Assembly (NCBI GenBank): GCA_024637295.1
Contig: JAGXFL010000011.1
Span: 124,001 to 188,000 of the forward strand
Source of the DNA: Sulfuricurvum sp.
Lineage (GTDB): Bacteria > Campylobacterota > Campylobacteria > Campylobacterales > Sulfurimonadaceae
Direction: 5' to 3'
DNA: 64,000 nt
Made by a program: the position numbers and the translations under genes. Shown piece after piece: positions 45,956 through 54,076 of the stretch (positions are counted from its first letter, which is position 1; each line of letters starts with the position of its first letter). The notes under the pieces were generated by a model. That model searched no databases and was not told where the DNA came from. It was given only the letters and a program-made list of their open reading frames with translations.

Positions 45956-46485
45956 TAGTTACCTTTCGGTTTTTTTGGAGCTTTAGTTTGTGCAACTTCT
46001 GCATCTGCTTGAGCTTGGGCTGCTTGTGCAGCTTCGGCATCTGCTTGAGCTTGGGCTGCTTGTGCAGCTTCGGCATCTGCTTGAGCTTGAGCTGCTTGTG
46101 CAGCTTCGGCATCTGCTTGAGCTTGAGCTGCTTGTGCAGCTTCGGCATCTGCTTGAGCTTGGGCTGCTTGTGCAGCTTCGGCATCTGCTTGAGCTTGGGC
46201 TGCTTGTGCAGCTTCGGCATCTGCTTGAGCTTGGGCTGCTTGTGCTTGGGTCAATTCTTCAGCAGCAAGAAAAACATCGGCAGGGATGTAGCTCAAAAGC
46301 ACATTTAGATCTATGGCTTTAAAATCTTTATTTTTACGCATCATATGCGCTGTCAGCTCAGGAACGATGACGATATCCCCATTTTCAAGAATAGGGAATA
46401 CACGAACCGCAACCAGCTGTTTAAACCGCTGTGGTTCTTGACCCACGTATTTAAGTGCTTTTAGGTTCGGTGTGTGTATTTTCAT
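45955..46485 (-). CDS. Head protein with seven 12-residue Ala/Gln repeats
   Basis: The first 80 residues look like a small globular domain (MKIHTPNLKALKYVGQEPQR, VRVFPILENGDIVIVPELTA). The rest is seven repeats of AQAQADAEAAQA, the last slightly changed, followed by a basic tail (KAPKKPKGN). The repeats should form one long helix. It is between the coat-associated gene and the adaptor, so it is probably a virion protein. Its function is unknown. Confidence 0.7.
   Translation of the reverse strand: MKIHTPNLKALKYVGQEPQRFKQLVAVRVFPILENGDIVIVPELTAHMMRKNKDFKAIDLNVLLSYIPADVFLAAEELTQAQAAQAQADAEAAQAAQAQADAEAAQAAQAQADAEAAQAAQAQADAEAAQAAQAQADAEAAQAAQAQADAEAAQAAQAQADAEVAQTKAPKKPKGN
45985..46236 (-). 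repeat. 36-bp tandem repeat (7 copies) inside a head gene
   Basis: Seven copies of a 36-bp unit encode AQAQADAEAAQA. Copies differ by single bases (for example GGG versus GAG in the Ala codons). The in-frame unit means copy-number change would lengthen or shorten the helix without breaking the gene. Long plus-strand frames over it are artefacts. Confidence 0.9.
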
Positions 46486-46841
46486 TAGTACACCACGCTC
46501 TGTTTTGATGGTTTAGCATACATAACGGTGACCATAGCGGTACCCGTTGTAGACGTACCTGTTACCGCTGCGATCACTTTTTTCTCAGTTGATACCACTT
46601 CATGTGTGATGGTAGAAGATAATCCCCCTAAAACATTCGCATCTTTGGTCACGAATTTGTTAGCAGTGAGTTCACTCCCAACAGTGATCGTTGATGCAGC
46701 ATCGCTAAACACCTCTAGTACGGTTACATTGACACTCAATACTACCCCGCCCACAGGTACGCCGCAGATTTCTACAGCTGTATCTGAAAAACGTACTTGC
46801 TTGCGGACTACGCCCACTTTATCCATTTCATATTGCAACAT
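46485..46841 (-). CDS. Small head protein, possible capsid decoration
   Basis: A 118-residue, beta-rich protein (VCGVPVGGVVLSVNVTVLEV-like pattern, then TVGSELTANKFVTKDANVLG) encoded 2 bases after the coat gene. Position and strand-rich composition suggest a decoration or head-completion protein. No family is recognised. Confidence 0.68.
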   Translation of the reverse strand: MLQYEMDKVGVVRKQVRFSDTAVEICGVPVGGVVLSVNVTVLEVFSDAASTITVGSELTANKFVTKDANVLGGLSSTITHEVVSTEKKVIAAVTGTSTTGTAMVTVMYAKPSKQSVVY

Positions 46842-46843
46842 GA

Positions 46844-47971
46844 TTACTCCTTACTCGCCGGTACGAGGATAACCCCATAGTCTTGGCCATGCCATACCTG
46901 CTTTTGCTCCAATGCCGTTTTACCGACAAACTTCGCTTTATCAAACGCCCATGTGCGGCTGATTGCAACACCCATTTTTTTGCCATAGTCAAACGTATCT
47001 TCGCTGTACTCAAAGCCGCTATCCATTGGACAAAGCCCCGCAGTAGCACCGAGGAAAAGGTTGAGCTCAGTAGTAAGACCTAATGCACCATCATAAGCAT
47101 CGAGGCCCGTTGCATAGTGGCCATAATCACCCGAATCACTGCACATGATCCCTGCGTAGTTTTTCGTCCATGTTCCGAAATCAACAAGGATAACGTCATC
47201 GAATACACCCAACTGTCCGGTAAACAAATTATTCAATGATTTGTTATGGGTGAATTTTTGAGACTCAATCCACAATGGATCATTTTTAAGCTGCTCAGCC
47301 GAATACCCTCCGACCGCCATAACAAAAACTTTACGAACATTTGGTACACCCTCGATAGCACCTTCGCGCTTGAGCAAATATGGGCGCAAACGTGGAGCGA
47401 GAGTTCCATCTACTTTTACCCCGCGAGTCGCAACACGCTTCGCGATACGAATCGTCTCTGTTGAGAAGATATCCCCGGAAACCATCGAAGCCGTTCCATT
47501 TACTATCCCAGCTCCATTCGTCGCATGACAAGGAACGATATTAGTACATCCATGCGTAAGGCGTGCAGTTACGATTTTATCCGCTTTAGTAGCTCCCCAT
47601 GTTGCGAGCTGACGCTTAGAATCGCCTTTGAAATTTTGGGCGACACTGGCATTACTGATCTGAATCTTTTTAGACTTGACAGAGTTTCCGAAGAGCTCCA
47701 TATCTACTTTTTGGTGCAGGTACGAGAGGGTGTCTTCGTTGCTGTCCAAATCAGTATTACCCTCTACCCCATCACCTTCCAACATCCCGATCATAGACAT
47801 CATGTGAGAGCCTGCGCTTGACTCAGTTGTGAGTTGTGTTTTAAGGATGTGCTGATCGCTAGTCCCCATCAAACTATTCCACATGCTCTCTTCAGCAGCA
47901 GCGATAGTAACCTCTTTACCATACGAAATACGGAGTTCATCCGTTGTCAAAAAATCTTCGGCACCTGCCAT
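46844..47971 (-). CDS. Major capsid protein, N4-gp56 type
   Basis: The 375-residue coat protein has the pattern of the N4-gp56/DUF4043 coat family: TTDELRISYGKEVTIAAAEE, GDGVEGNTDLDSNEDTLSYL, NSVKSKKIQISNASVAQNF, then RQLATWGATKADKIVTARLT. The HK97 fold is expected. It is preceded by a scaffold-like gene and followed by head-completion genes. Start ATG with AAGGGGATACC. Confidence 0.85.
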   Translation of the reverse strand: MAGAEDFLTTDELRISYGKEVTIAAAEESMWNSLMGTSDQHILKTQLTTESSAGSHMMSMIGMLEGDGVEGNTDLDSNEDTLSYLHQKVDMELFGNSVKSKKIQISNASVAQNFKGDSKRQLATWGATKADKIVTARLTHGCTNIVPCHATNGAGIVNGTASMVSGDIFSTETIRIAKRVATRGVKVDGTLAPRLRPYLLKREGAIEGVPNVRKVFVMAVGGYSAEQLKNDPLWIESQKFTHNKSLNNLFTGQLGVFDDVILVDFGTWTKNYAGIMCSDSGDYGHYATGLDAYDGALGLTTELNLFLGATAGLCPMDSGFEYSEDTFDYGKKMGVAISRTWAFDKAKFVGKTALEQKQVWHGQDYGVILVPASKE

Positions 47972-47985
47972 GGTATCCCCTTTGT

Positions 47986-48177
47986 TTAGTTTCTAAAACC
48001 GATTTTTTTCAAAAAATCAGTGTCAGAGAGTGCTTTCATAGCCTCTGTTTGTTTAGTAAAAAACGCTTGCGCTTTTTCCAACCTCTTTGGATCTTCCACG
48101 ATTTCTTTTGCACGCATCAGCGTTTCACAATCGCGTTGGATCTCCCATTGATCATCTGTGCTATCACCTACTAACAT
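47986..48177 (-). CDS. Small protein between scaffold and coat, unknown
   Basis: The 63-residue helical product (MLVGDSTDDQWEIQRDCETL, then ALSDTDFLKKIGFRN) stands between the scaffold and coat genes with AAAGGGGGATACGGG upstream as ribosome site. Small genes here are often head-assembly helpers. No domain is recognised. Confidence 0.65.
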   Translation of the reverse strand: MLVGDSTDDQWEIQRDCETLMRAKEIVEDPKRLEKAQAFFTKQTEAMKALSDTDFLKKIGFRN

Positions 48178-48198
48178 CCCGTATCCCCCTTTTTTTGA

Positions 48199-48834
48199 TT
48201 ACCGCAATCCGATTGCTCGGTTGTAGTTTTCATCAATAGCTCCGGCATACGGGTTGCCTTTTGGTGCTGAGGATGCAGCGTCATTCATGTTTGGGGGGAG
48301 GTTAGGCTCTTCTTTTGTTGGGGCTTCGGGGGGATTTTTTTTGTTTTTTTTGCTGAAAAGCTCATACACTTTTTCCATAAACGGCACGAGATCCAAATCA
48401 ATAAGATCCTCTTTTTGTCGAGCCGTCATATCATTTTTGTAGAACTCTGTGAGAGCACTCCAATCGGATTCAGGGTGGGCTTCTAAAAATACCCGTTTCC
48501 CATCTTCGATATCGATAGCTTCTTCCTCGTCCGATGCTTCTTTTTTAAGAGCATCAATTTGCGATTTGAGTTCATCGAGTTTGGTACGATAGAATCCCTC
48601 TTTTTTCTCTTCTACGAGAGCCAAGAATGGGCGAAAATCCTCATCGAGACGCATATCTCCTTCCTCTTCGGTAAGCATGGAGGGCAGCTGCTCGATAAAC
48701 TCTGCGTCTAAGGCCGCATCGATATCAGAGAGCTCACCCTCTAGGATTTGGATTTTTGCTTTTTTGAGGTTGAGCGCATCGCGAGGGTTTGCTTGTGTAC
48801 TCTCTTGTGGTAGTGGTGTGTTATCCTGTGGCAT
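48199..48834 (-). CDS. Putative scaffolding protein
   Basis: The 211-residue product is acidic and helical (KKAKIQILEGELSDIDAALD, then RTKLDELKSQIDALKKEASD), with a Pro-rich linker and a basic, Asn-rich end (GAIDENYNRAIGLR). It lies just upstream of the coat gene, where scaffolds are coded. The start at 48834 has GGGAG and gives the same distance from the late-promoter motif (45 bases) as at the other two copies; an ATG at 48861 is the alternative. Confidence 0.68.
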   Translation of the reverse strand: MPQDNTPLPQESTQANPRDALNLKKAKIQILEGELSDIDAALDAEFIEQLPSMLTEEEGDMRLDEDFRPFLALVEEKKEGFYRTKLDELKSQIDALKKEASDEEEAIDIEDGKRVFLEAHPESDWSALTEFYKNDMTARQKEDLIDLDLVPFMEKVYELFSKKNKKNPPEAPTKEEPNLPPNMNDAASSAPKGNPYAGAIDENYNRAIGLR

Positions 48835-48879
48835 AGTGACTCCCGTATTAACATTTTCCAAATTGTATGGGAGTTAATT

Positions 48880-48897
48880 TTTATAAAATAGGGACGT
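48880..48897 (-). promoter_or_regulatory. Putative phage late promoter, copy 3
   Basis: ACGTCCCTATTTTATAAA on the minus strand, in the gap before the scaffold and coat genes, overlapping the end of the upstream gene's flank. Together with copies at 34866 and 42793 it divides the structural block into units: scaffold/coat, fibre/DGR/lysis and giant ejection/portal. Confidence 0.6.
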
Positions 48898-48898
48898 G

Positions 48899-49126
48899 TT
48901 AGGATTTTGTGAATATATTTTGCAGTTTAGTTAGTTTTTTGTTTTCTAGTATCAATAAATTCTTGATTGCTACTTCTACAATACGGCTCTGGCATATCCC
49001 CATTTTTGATGAGCTGTCCTTGACTAATTCAATAACATCCTCCCCGATAGACCAGTTTGGGCAAGTGATGCGTTTAATCACTTTTAGTTTCACCTTTCGG
49101 TAACTTTCTCCTTTGTTTCGTCCCAT
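48899..49126 (-). CDS. Small protein after terminase small subunit, possible RHH regulator
   Basis: The 75-residue product (MGRNKGESYRKVKLKVIKRI, then GICQSRIVEVAIKNLLILEN) has a basic start and an SRIVEVAIKNLL helix like ribbon-helix-helix proteins. A strong ribosome site AAAAGGGGAA precedes the ATG directly after the terS stop. It is just upstream of a late-promoter motif. A regulatory role is a guess. Confidence 0.62.
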   Translation of the reverse strand: MGRNKGESYRKVKLKVIKRITCPNWSIGEDVIELVKDSSSKMGICQSRIVEVAIKNLLILENKKLTKLQNIFTKS

Positions 49127-49127
49127 A

Positions 49128-49715
49128 TTATTCCCCTTTTAGTGGATTGTTTTGAATCCCTTTAACCATCTGCAATAGCTCCTCTGTTGACGCATTCGCG
49201 ACATCCACATCGGTGATCTTGGAAAAATCTCCAAGAAACACCATATCAGGGTTCTTCCCGAAAATAATCTCCTGCACCGTTTTGATACACTCGATCACAG
49301 TGCGCTGATCAGTGATACGGGTACTGACTCCGGCTAGTTTGATCGCGCTTCGCAAGGCCACGGATGCTTCCTCTTGCAACTCAGTACGCGTCAAAACATC
49401 CCGCATCACTTCGCTGGCCACCTTCCCGGCTCGATCTTTATTCAGATGTCCCGTATGAGCATCGGCTTCCATAACCTCTCCGATCACTGCGTCCATAGCC
49501 CCGCTGCGAACCGCCTTCATCGCCGCCTCATCGATCAATCCGCCGGCGGATCTCTTCACCCCTTGATACTTGTTTTGTATCCAGCCATTTTTTTCAATCC
49601 ACCCATACATAATCGAACGTGACACTTTAAATAGAGTTGCCACCTCAGGAGGCGTATCATCATGCGTCTCAAAATATATCCCAACCTTTTCGATGAACTC
49701 AGGCGCGTATGCCAT
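49128..49715 (-). CDS. terS: Terminase small subunit
   Basis: The 195-residue protein starts with a terminase-type helix-turn-helix (DDTPPEVATLFKVSRSIMYG, WIEKNGWIQNKYQG), which would bind the packaging site. A helical oligomerisation region and a C-terminal tail that meets the large subunit follow. It starts directly after the large-subunit stop. A palindromic element copy is present as RSAGGL just after the HTH. In most phages terS precedes terL; here it follows. Confidence 0.8.
   Translation of the reverse strand: MAYAPEFIEKVGIYFETHDDTPPEVATLFKVSRSIMYGWIEKNGWIQNKYQGVKRSAGGLIDEAAMKAVRSGAMDAVIGEVMEADAHTGHLNKDRAGKVASEVMRDVLTRTELQEEASVALRSAIKLAGVSTRITDQRTVIECIKTVQEIIFGKNPDMVFLGDFSKITDVDVANASTEELLQMVKGIQNNPLKGE
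49537..49552. repeat. Palindromic element copy 7
   Basis: AATCCGCCGGCGGATC differs in the last base only. It encodes RSAGGL in the terminase small-subunit gene, right after the DNA-binding domain. Confidence 0.8.
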
Positions 49716-51254
49716 CTAAAACCTCCATTTTCCGCTACTAGGCTTTTTATGCCTACTTCTTATTGTCTGTTCTTTTTTAACTGAGCCTATTCGTTTAGGG
49801 CGGCAGTGCTCCTCACCGCTGTGTGCTGCATCGATACAGTCATCACGATTGCTCTCTTTGTTGGGGTCGAACCGTAAATACTCTTTTTTCATCTGATCAA
49901 TTCCGTTTGCCCCGCGCCGAAACTTGAACCGCCCCGTCTCCAACTCTATAAGCCCTACAGATATTTTCTGATTCTTTGAGATTTTGTTACTTGGGGTATA
50001 GGTGATGATATGATTTTGTATGCGATCTTTGCGCTGCTCTTTGAGCACGGCATTACGGCGTAGGATCTCTTTGTTGAGCTGCTGTCTAATGAGCAACCCT
50101 CCGCCGCTTGATTCGAGTAGCACCACAGCACTGGGATAGCGCATCATTGCCATGATGATATAATCAACGAACTCATCAAGCCCCCATATCCCAAACCAAC
50201 AATCCATCATCACCTTTAGCTCTATCTCGCTGCTGTCGATGCTGTACCCTATGACATCAATAGCGCGATTGTCCGCTGTTTGCTTTGTAGACATTGCAGG
50301 ATCTATCTTGATATAGAGATTTTGCTCAGGGATATCAAACTCCCCAATCTCACTAAACCATGACTCTTGCACATACCCTGACTCATTAGGTTCAGGATCT
50401 TGCTGATACTGTGTATTGAACTTCGTTTCCCCCATGGCTCTACGCATTTTATGTAGCTGTTCAAGATTTTCATGTGCTTCAAACAGAGGCTCCATGGCAG
50501 GGCGCACATACTTAAACTTACCAAAATTATAATACGTCGTTGTAGGCTCCAACGCTTTGAGGGTGAAAAACTCCCAGTCATCCCCTTCTTCGGAATCTCG
50601 GATTTTTGCAACCTGATCATTAACATCCAACCGCTGCATAATCAGCCCGATAAACCCATGCTCTTTATCTCGGATACGTGTCAAAATCGTCCCCGTATAA
50701 AAATCATAGGCTTCATCGTGCTTTGCCTTACTCGATGCGTCGATAGCCTTGAGTGGATCATCCATCATGATCCCATCATAGTGAGTCCCTGTCATTGCAC
50801 CTCCGGTAGACGTAGCATACATGCCGCCCTCTAGCGTAGTTTGCCAGTCATCATTTTTATTTTTGACTTTGGAGAGTTTAGTATCTGAGAAAAGCCCCAT
50901 GTAGGGTTTGCTCTCTACGATACTGCGAGTTTGGATACTGACCATAGTGGATAGGTCACCGCCATATGTTGTATAGGCATACTTCTTGCGAGGGTTCTGC
51001 CCTAATGCCCATGAGAATCCTTGTCGTACTGTTTCCTCTGTCTTTCCGGTAGAGGGTGCGATTTGTATCGAGAACCGATTTAGCTCTCCGGCAAACGCCG
51101 CCATCATGATCTCAGAGATAAAACCTTGATGCCAGTTTATTTTCAGAGGCCGCTGATAGTGGAACTCAAAGACATAGCGCATATAATATTCAAGATTACG
51201 ACGTGCGAGTTCCTGCTTTATAAGTACCTGTTTGATAATGTCATGCTGACTCAT
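49716..51254 (-). CDS. terL: Terminase large subunit
   Basis: It is the ATPase and nuclease that packages DNA through the portal. Walker A-like IQIAPSTGKTEE and Walker B GIMMDDPL are seen in the ATPase domain. The nuclease domain has LYIKIDPAMS and the closing DDCIDAAHSG. The start at 51254 makes an ATGA overlap with the upstream gene; an in-frame ATG at 51320 would overlap that gene by 70 bp. The product is 512 residues, normal for the family. Confidence 0.92.
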   Translation of the reverse strand: MSQHDIIKQVLIKQELARRNLEYYMRYVFEFHYQRPLKINWHQGFISEIMMAAFAGELNRFSIQIAPSTGKTEETVRQGFSWALGQNPRKKYAYTTYGGDLSTMVSIQTRSIVESKPYMGLFSDTKLSKVKNKNDDWQTTLEGGMYATSTGGAMTGTHYDGIMMDDPLKAIDASSKAKHDEAYDFYTGTILTRIRDKEHGFIGLIMQRLDVNDQVAKIRDSEEGDDWEFFTLKALEPTTTYYNFGKFKYVRPAMEPLFEAHENLEQLHKMRRAMGETKFNTQYQQDPEPNESGYVQESWFSEIGEFDIPEQNLYIKIDPAMSTKQTADNRAIDVIGYSIDSSEIELKVMMDCWFGIWGLDEFVDYIIMAMMRYPSAVVLLESSGGGLLIRQQLNKEILRRNAVLKEQRKDRIQNHIITYTPSNKISKNQKISVGLIELETGRFKFRRGANGIDQMKKEYLRFDPNKESNRDDCIDAAHSGEEHCRPKRIGSVKKEQTIRSRHKKPSSGKWRF

Positions 51255-51940
51255 GCTGACAAACTTTTCTCTTGAGAGGTAGACGTATTGTTTTGCGGTT
51301 GGCGATTTTTCTTCTTCCAATCCAGCGCATTCGCATTCACCTGTTCCCGATTATTTTTCTGCCACTGACTCATGTACTTTTTCGCAGCCTCTCTCTCTTC
51401 TGGGGTTCTATTCTCCCGTCTGATCCGTGCTGCTTTGAGCATCTTCTCTTTGTTATTTTTATAGTATTCATTGCAGTATTTTCTCTGCTTTTTCTTGCGC
51501 TCCTCGCTCATGGGTTTTAATTCCCCATTTTTCTTATCCTTTACTCGACGCTCCCTAGCGAGTTTATTACGATGCTCTTGACGCTCTTTTTTGTTCATCC
51601 CCTGTAGAGAGGTTTTAGGAATAGCATTCGCTCTGCGTGTGATCTCTTTTTGTACGGGGAGGGCTTTGGTTTTTTTTGGTATTGGTTTCTCTATCGTTTT
51701 GCTAGGGACAGGGATACGATCCATCAGATTAACTTTGAGAGGAGCTGATGCCCTCGGATCTTCATGATTTGATAGCGTTGGAACTACATTGCGAAAACTC
51801 TCTTTTTTACGGGCCACGAATGGGATATGTTCTTCTTCATCTTTGATCCCGACCCCATCCTTCCAATCCTTTTCAGACATAGGATTGCCCATTCCTTTCG
51901 ATGCCAATACATCGAGATAGTTTTTATATCCTTCGTGCAT
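51251..51940 (-). CDS. Basic helical protein upstream of terL, unknown
   Basis: The 229-residue product is Lys/Arg-rich, with a long charged segment (KERQEHRNKLARERRVKDKK, KMLKAARIRRENRTPEEREA). The composition suggests nucleic-acid binding, for example an HNH-less relative of packaging accessory proteins. No family is recognised. It is coupled to terL by ATGA and to the upstream gene by one base. Confidence 0.68.
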   Translation of the reverse strand: MHEGYKNYLDVLASKGMGNPMSEKDWKDGVGIKDEEEHIPFVARKKESFRNVVPTLSNHEDPRASAPLKVNLMDRIPVPSKTIEKPIPKKTKALPVQKEITRRANAIPKTSLQGMNKKERQEHRNKLARERRVKDKKNGELKPMSEERKKKQRKYCNEYYKNNKEKMLKAARIRRENRTPEEREAAKKYMSQWQKNNREQVNANALDWKKKNRQPQNNTSTSQEKSLSA

Positions 51941-52491
51941 TATGCCACCTCCCCAAGGTTTCGTTCTACTTTATGCTTTAGAGCGCGTAACCGCCCGTTT
52001 ACTTTAATCCCCATCTCTGAGGCCAACAGTTCCGTGAGATACCCTCCGAACACTGCCCCCGCTGTTTTATTCACCTCGTCCCCATCGTTACCCTCAGCGG
52101 CATATGCATCGATCTGCTCTTTGCGTATCCGTGCGTGCTTATGCAGCACTTCGGGTAAAAACTCATAGAGAGCAACAACGGTCGATATCGCATCGATTTT
52201 GAGTGAGTGCTTTGCATACCGTTCCAGTGCAGAATTCCAAATCGTATTCGCGATCTTCATCGTCTCTAAAAACTGCTCATGCCGTTTTTTATCGGTCACG
52301 CGCGGGGTCATTATCCGACCCCCAAACTTCCCGCGCACCATCACCAGTTCAACCCCTGAGCGTTTATCGGTAAATTTGGTACACGCATCGATGAGAGTTC
52401 GGATAGAGGGAGTGATCTCATCTTCTTGATACTCCGTGAGTAGAGTTCCGATAAACCCTGTGAGGATGATTGCTCTTCGTACTTCGGTCAT
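51940..52491 (-). CDS. Phage protein, unknown
   Basis: The 183-residue helical product (MTEVRRAIILTGFIGTLLTE, NTIWNSALERYAKHSLKIDA) has no recognised domain. ATGA overlap with the zinc-ribbon gene upstream. It stands between replication and packaging genes. Confidence 0.68.
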   Translation of the reverse strand: MTEVRRAIILTGFIGTLLTEYQEDEITPSIRTLIDACTKFTDKRSGVELVMVRGKFGGRIMTPRVTDKKRHEQFLETMKIANTIWNSALERYAKHSLKIDAISTVVALYEFLPEVLHKHARIRKEQIDAYAAEGNDGDEVNKTAGAVFGGYLTELLASEMGIKVNGRLRALKHKVERNLGEVA

Positions 52492-52805
52492 GATTGATCC
52501 TTAATAAAAATATCTTTCCCAAAAACAAACCCACTCCCGCCACACACTGGACATCCACCACCTTGACATGATGGACAATGTAGGGCTTGAAAGCCTTTAG
52601 ATTTTAGTTCTTTAAGTACCGATGTAAGCATCGCCTTATCATTTTTTAAATCAACGATCACTCTGCCTAATCCCTTGTTCGCTTCATCGGTAATAAACCT
52701 ATCTCTTTCAATTTGTTCAATGTAGGTTTTTAATACAACTGCCTCATTCTTAAAATAATCATCATCTCCAATAGATTCTAATATCTCTTGTATTTGCTGT
52801 GTCAT
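52488..52805 (-). CDS. Small protein with DnaJ-like zinc-ribbon
   Basis: The 105-residue product has a helical N-terminal part and a C-terminal cysteine motif (CPSCQGGGCPVCGGSGFVFG) resembling the CxxCxGxG units of DnaJ. It would bind one zinc. It is coupled by overlaps to both neighbours. A chaperone-like or DNA-associated role is possible; the target is unknown. Confidence 0.7.
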   Translation of the reverse strand: MTQQIQEILESIGDDDYFKNEAVVLKTYIEQIERDRFITDEANKGLGRVIVDLKNDKAMLTSVLKELKSKGFQALHCPSCQGGGCPVCGGSGFVFGKDIFIKDQS

Positions 52806-53662
52806 GATTGCACCTCACTGATCTTATGCACATAAACCATATCATCATCCGTAAAATAGGGTTCATACTCCAGCCACATTTCAAGCAGTCCTACAAACCC
52901 GAACTGTTCAGGGGTATAAAACCCATTATCAAACAAAGAACAAAAAGCCGGCATAGTGAGTGCAATTTCAAACACTGCTTCAAACCGCTCATCATTGATA
53001 GTAAATTCACCCGACTTATCCCGCTTTCGTGCTGTTCGTATTTTAGTACGATCTAAGATTTTTTGATGGTGATGGGGGGAAAATGATAGAGCCTCTTCCC
53101 CTAAGTATACTTTGCGGAGAAAAGCATCGCGCTCTTCATCGAATTTTTCAGAGGCGTTATCATTTCCATACGGGCATGGAGTTTGAAATGATTGTGGAGG
53201 CAGTGGAATACCATCGAGATATTTAAACTCTCCCTCTTCACATTTACTTAGGAGCATCATCGAGATCCCGACAAGATCAGCGGCATCGCGTCGGTTATTC
53301 ATCCCACGATCTTTGAACTTTTCTACATGATCTTCAAGCATTTCTAAAAGATGCTCTTTGCTGCAAGTTTCCCAACAGCATCTACCCTTATCAATCACTG
53401 CCTCTCTGAATTTTGCTTTTACGATATGAGCAGCTGTATCAATTACCACTTCATCTTTGAGTAGTTCTTTGTAAATATTGATTTTGTTTATTTGTTGGTT
53501 TGGAAATTCCATCACTTTCCCCCTCTTAAAAATACCCAAAATATTCGGTGGATTCTCCCCATACTTTCGGAACTTACACAGTGCGTAATCGATCAACCCG
53601 ATCACCAATAACCCAAGCCCTATGACTACGGCTATAATCTTCATATAGTCCATCGATTCCAT
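52802..53662 (-). CDS. Membrane-anchored phage protein, unknown
   Basis: The 286-residue product has an N-terminal membrane segment (IIAVVIGLGLLVIGLIDYAL) and a soluble domain with KEHLLEMLEDHVEKFKDRGM followed by NNRRDAADLVGISMMLLSK, reminiscent of MazG-like nucleotide pyrophosphohydrolase helices in phage nucleotide-pool proteins. I could not confirm catalytic residues. Good ribosome site (TTAGGAGATAAC). Confidence 0.65.
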   Translation of the reverse strand: MESMDYMKIIAVVIGLGLLVIGLIDYALCKFRKYGENPPNILGIFKRGKVMEFPNQQINKINIYKELLKDEVVIDTAAHIVKAKFREAVIDKGRCCWETCSKEHLLEMLEDHVEKFKDRGMNNRRDAADLVGISMMLLSKCEEGEFKYLDGIPLPPQSFQTPCPYGNDNASEKFDEERDAFLRKVYLGEEALSFSPHHHQKILDRTKIRTARKRDKSGEFTINDERFEAVFEIALTMPAFCSLFDNGFYTPEQFGFVGLLEMWLEYEPYFTDDDMVYVHKISEVQS

Positions 53663-53671
53663 TGTTATCTC

Positions 53672-54076
53672 CTAATTATTGGGGTGATATTCCCCATGTC
53701 CGGTTGTGTTTCCTGCTGCATCTTGTTGCTCTACAGGTATCCCGCCATCCCCTTTGCTATCCAGCATCTGCATACTCTCAACGATCATGGAGTGCTTAGA
53801 GCGCTTTTGCCCACTTGTCTTATCAACCCATTGCTCAAAGTTCAATCGTCCCTCTACGAGGATTTTAGAACCCTTGCGAAGGTATTGATTGGCAACCTCA
53901 CCGCTACGCCCAAAAAAGGTGATATCAACAAAACATGTCTCTTCTTTTTTCTCACCGTTTACCGTAAACTTACGGCTTATAGCAATCGCAGTGTTTGCAA
54001 TCGCAGAACCATTTTGAGAATATCTAAGTTCAATATCGCGGGTTAGGTTCCCGACTAAGATCACTTTATTGAACAT
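53672..54076 (-). CDS. ssb: Single-stranded DNA-binding protein
   Basis: It protects ssDNA during phage replication. The OB-fold N-terminus is standard (MFNKVILVGNLTRDIELRYS, ANTAIAISRKFT, EETCFVDITFFGRSGEVANQ, LRKGSKILVEGRL). The protein has 134 residues and ends GEYHPNN, without the acidic DDDIPF-like tip that bacterial SSBs use to recruit partners. It overlaps the exonuclease gene by one base. Confidence 0.93.
   Translation of the reverse strand: MFNKVILVGNLTRDIELRYSQNGSAIANTAIAISRKFTVNGEKKEETCFVDITFFGRSGEVANQYLRKGSKILVEGRLNFEQWVDKTSGQKRSKHSMIVESMQMLDSKGDGGIPVEQQDAAGNTTGHGEYHPNN

Noticed and set aside
45985-46236. Possible CRISPR array
   Set aside because: The 36-bp units are contiguous with no unique spacers and are in frame in a head gene.
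45901-46308. Long Leu/Cys-rich frames on the plus strand
   Set aside because: They are the antisense of the 36-bp repeat and inherit its periodicity; no start signals.
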